Assembly (NCBI GenBank): GCA_023399455.1
Contig: JAEWPN010000049.1
Coordinates: 1 to 5,236 of the forward strand
Source: Bacillota bacterium
GTDB lineage: Bacteria; Bacillota; Clostridia; Lachnospirales; Lachnospiraceae
Reading direction: 5' to 3'
Length of the DNA: 5,236 nucleotides
In this document: positions 4,737-5,236 of the stretch, piece by piece
How positions within the stretch are numbered: position 1 is the first letter of the stretch
How the letters are laid out: every line of letters starts with the position of its first letter
Translations under genes and position numbers: made by a program
The notes under the pieces: model-generated
What the model saw: the letters and a program-made list of their open reading frames with translations, nothing else
What the model was told of the DNA's origin: nothing
Databases searched by the model: none

Positions 4737-5236
4737 ATGTATAACAAAAAAGAGCCGGTATTCCTTAAGAATGACATTCCTGAAATATGGCACGGCAAAC
4801 GTTATTATTCTCTGGACGCTTATTTTAAGAATACTCTTGGCCATAAATTGAATAAAATCGCCATCGATGCAGGATTTACCTGCCCTAACAGAGACGGTAC
4901 ACTGGATGCCAGAGGCTGCATCTTTTGCAGCGAAGGGGGAAGCGGCGACTTTGCCGTTCCCTTTTCCTCCATAGAGACGGACGAACCGTATATCGCATAT
5001 TTCCAGTCCTATACCGGTACCTATGCCCCCGTCTCACAGCTGGAACAAATCTTCGGACAGGCGTTGGCCGATTCTAAAGTTGCCGGAATCTCCATCGCCA
5101 CACGCCCAGATTGTCTTCCAAAGGAGGTTCTTATGCTGTTTGGCAGACTGAAAGCCGCCTATCCCCGCAAATTCATATGGATAGAGCTGGGACTTCAGAC
5201 CATCCATGAACAGACTGCCCTCTATATCAGGCGGGG
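4737..5236 (+). CDS. TIGR01212 family radical SAM protein (YhcC/YtqA-like; candidate MnmL), N-terminal part
   Basis: The gene is cut by the right edge after 166 complete codons. It has the signature of the TIGR01212 family: FTCPNRDG at 47-54 and GCIFC at 60-64, so Cys49, Cys61 and Cys64 form a CX11CX2C cluster motif in place of the usual CX3CX2C, expected to bind a [4Fe-4S] cluster. AYFQSYTGTYAP (87-98), ATRPDC (121-126) and WIELGLQT (148-155) are further family landmarks also seen in E. coli YhcC. The B. subtilis member YtqA, renamed MnmL, takes part in making mnm5s2U at the tRNA wobble position. Assigning that role here is inference, because the family has several subgroups. The ATG at 4737-4739 is the first possible start after the malic enzyme stop, which is in the same frame. 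Its ribosome site is weak (GGG at 4727-4729), so coupling to the malic enzyme gene is plausible. Confidence 0.9.
   Translation, partial: MYNKKEPVFLKNDIPEIWHGKRYYSLDAYFKNTLGHKLNKIAIDAGFTCPNRDGTLDARGCIFCSEGGSGDFAVPFSSIETDEPYIAYFQSYTGTYAPVSQLEQIFGQALADSKVAGISIATRPDCLPKEVLMLFGRLKAAYPRKFIWIELGLQTIHEQTALYIRR

Noticed and set aside
1..5236. A new defence, mobile or biosynthetic system
   Set aside because: Every substantial open reading frame not in the shadow of another gene belongs to a known housekeeping or conserved family in its usual context. There are no integrases, transposases, toxin-antitoxin pairs or atypical composition.

Overview
The window looks like ordinary chromosomal housekeeping DNA from a Gram-positive anaerobe of the class Clostridia, most likely a member of the Lachnospiraceae. 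This is inferred from the gene order rho - rpmE - DUF1385 gene - prmC on one strand, from Shine-Dalgarno sites of the GGAGG type, from mid-range GC content, and from a Rho factor with a long low-complexity insertion. No mobile element, CRISPR array, RNA gene or defence system is visible.

Minus strand, right to left: rho (3223 to 1664), rpmE encoding zinc-binding ribosomal protein L31 (1519 to 1313), a DUF1385/YqhQ-type membrane protein gene (1190 to 159), and the first 37 codons of prmC, the release-factor glutamine methyltransferase, which runs off the left edge. All four read the same way. rho and rpmE each have a credible sigma-A-type promoter, at about 3391-3419 and 1608-1636. A terminator-like hairpin (1257-1284) separates rpmE from the DUF1385 gene. 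Three of the products (Rho, L31, PrmC) act in transcription termination, the ribosome or translation termination.

Plus strand, right half: a 328-base divergent intergenic region (3224-3551) carries back-to-back promoters for rho and for a malic enzyme gene (3552-4706). Thirty bases after the malic enzyme stop begins a radical SAM gene of the TIGR01212 (YhcC/YtqA) family, cut by the right edge. Its B. subtilis relative YtqA (MnmL) works in tRNA wobble-uridine modification.

I found no new multi-gene system. The best points for a second look are: the Rho insertion, a periodic Asn-Arg array with an arginine about every 5-6 residues, encoded only by AGA/AGG arginine codons; a near-identical sequence at the -10 boxes of the rho and rpmE promoters; a structured rpmE leader that could be an L31 autoregulatory element; and a long rho leader, free of in-frame stops and poor in G, suited to autogenous Rho control.
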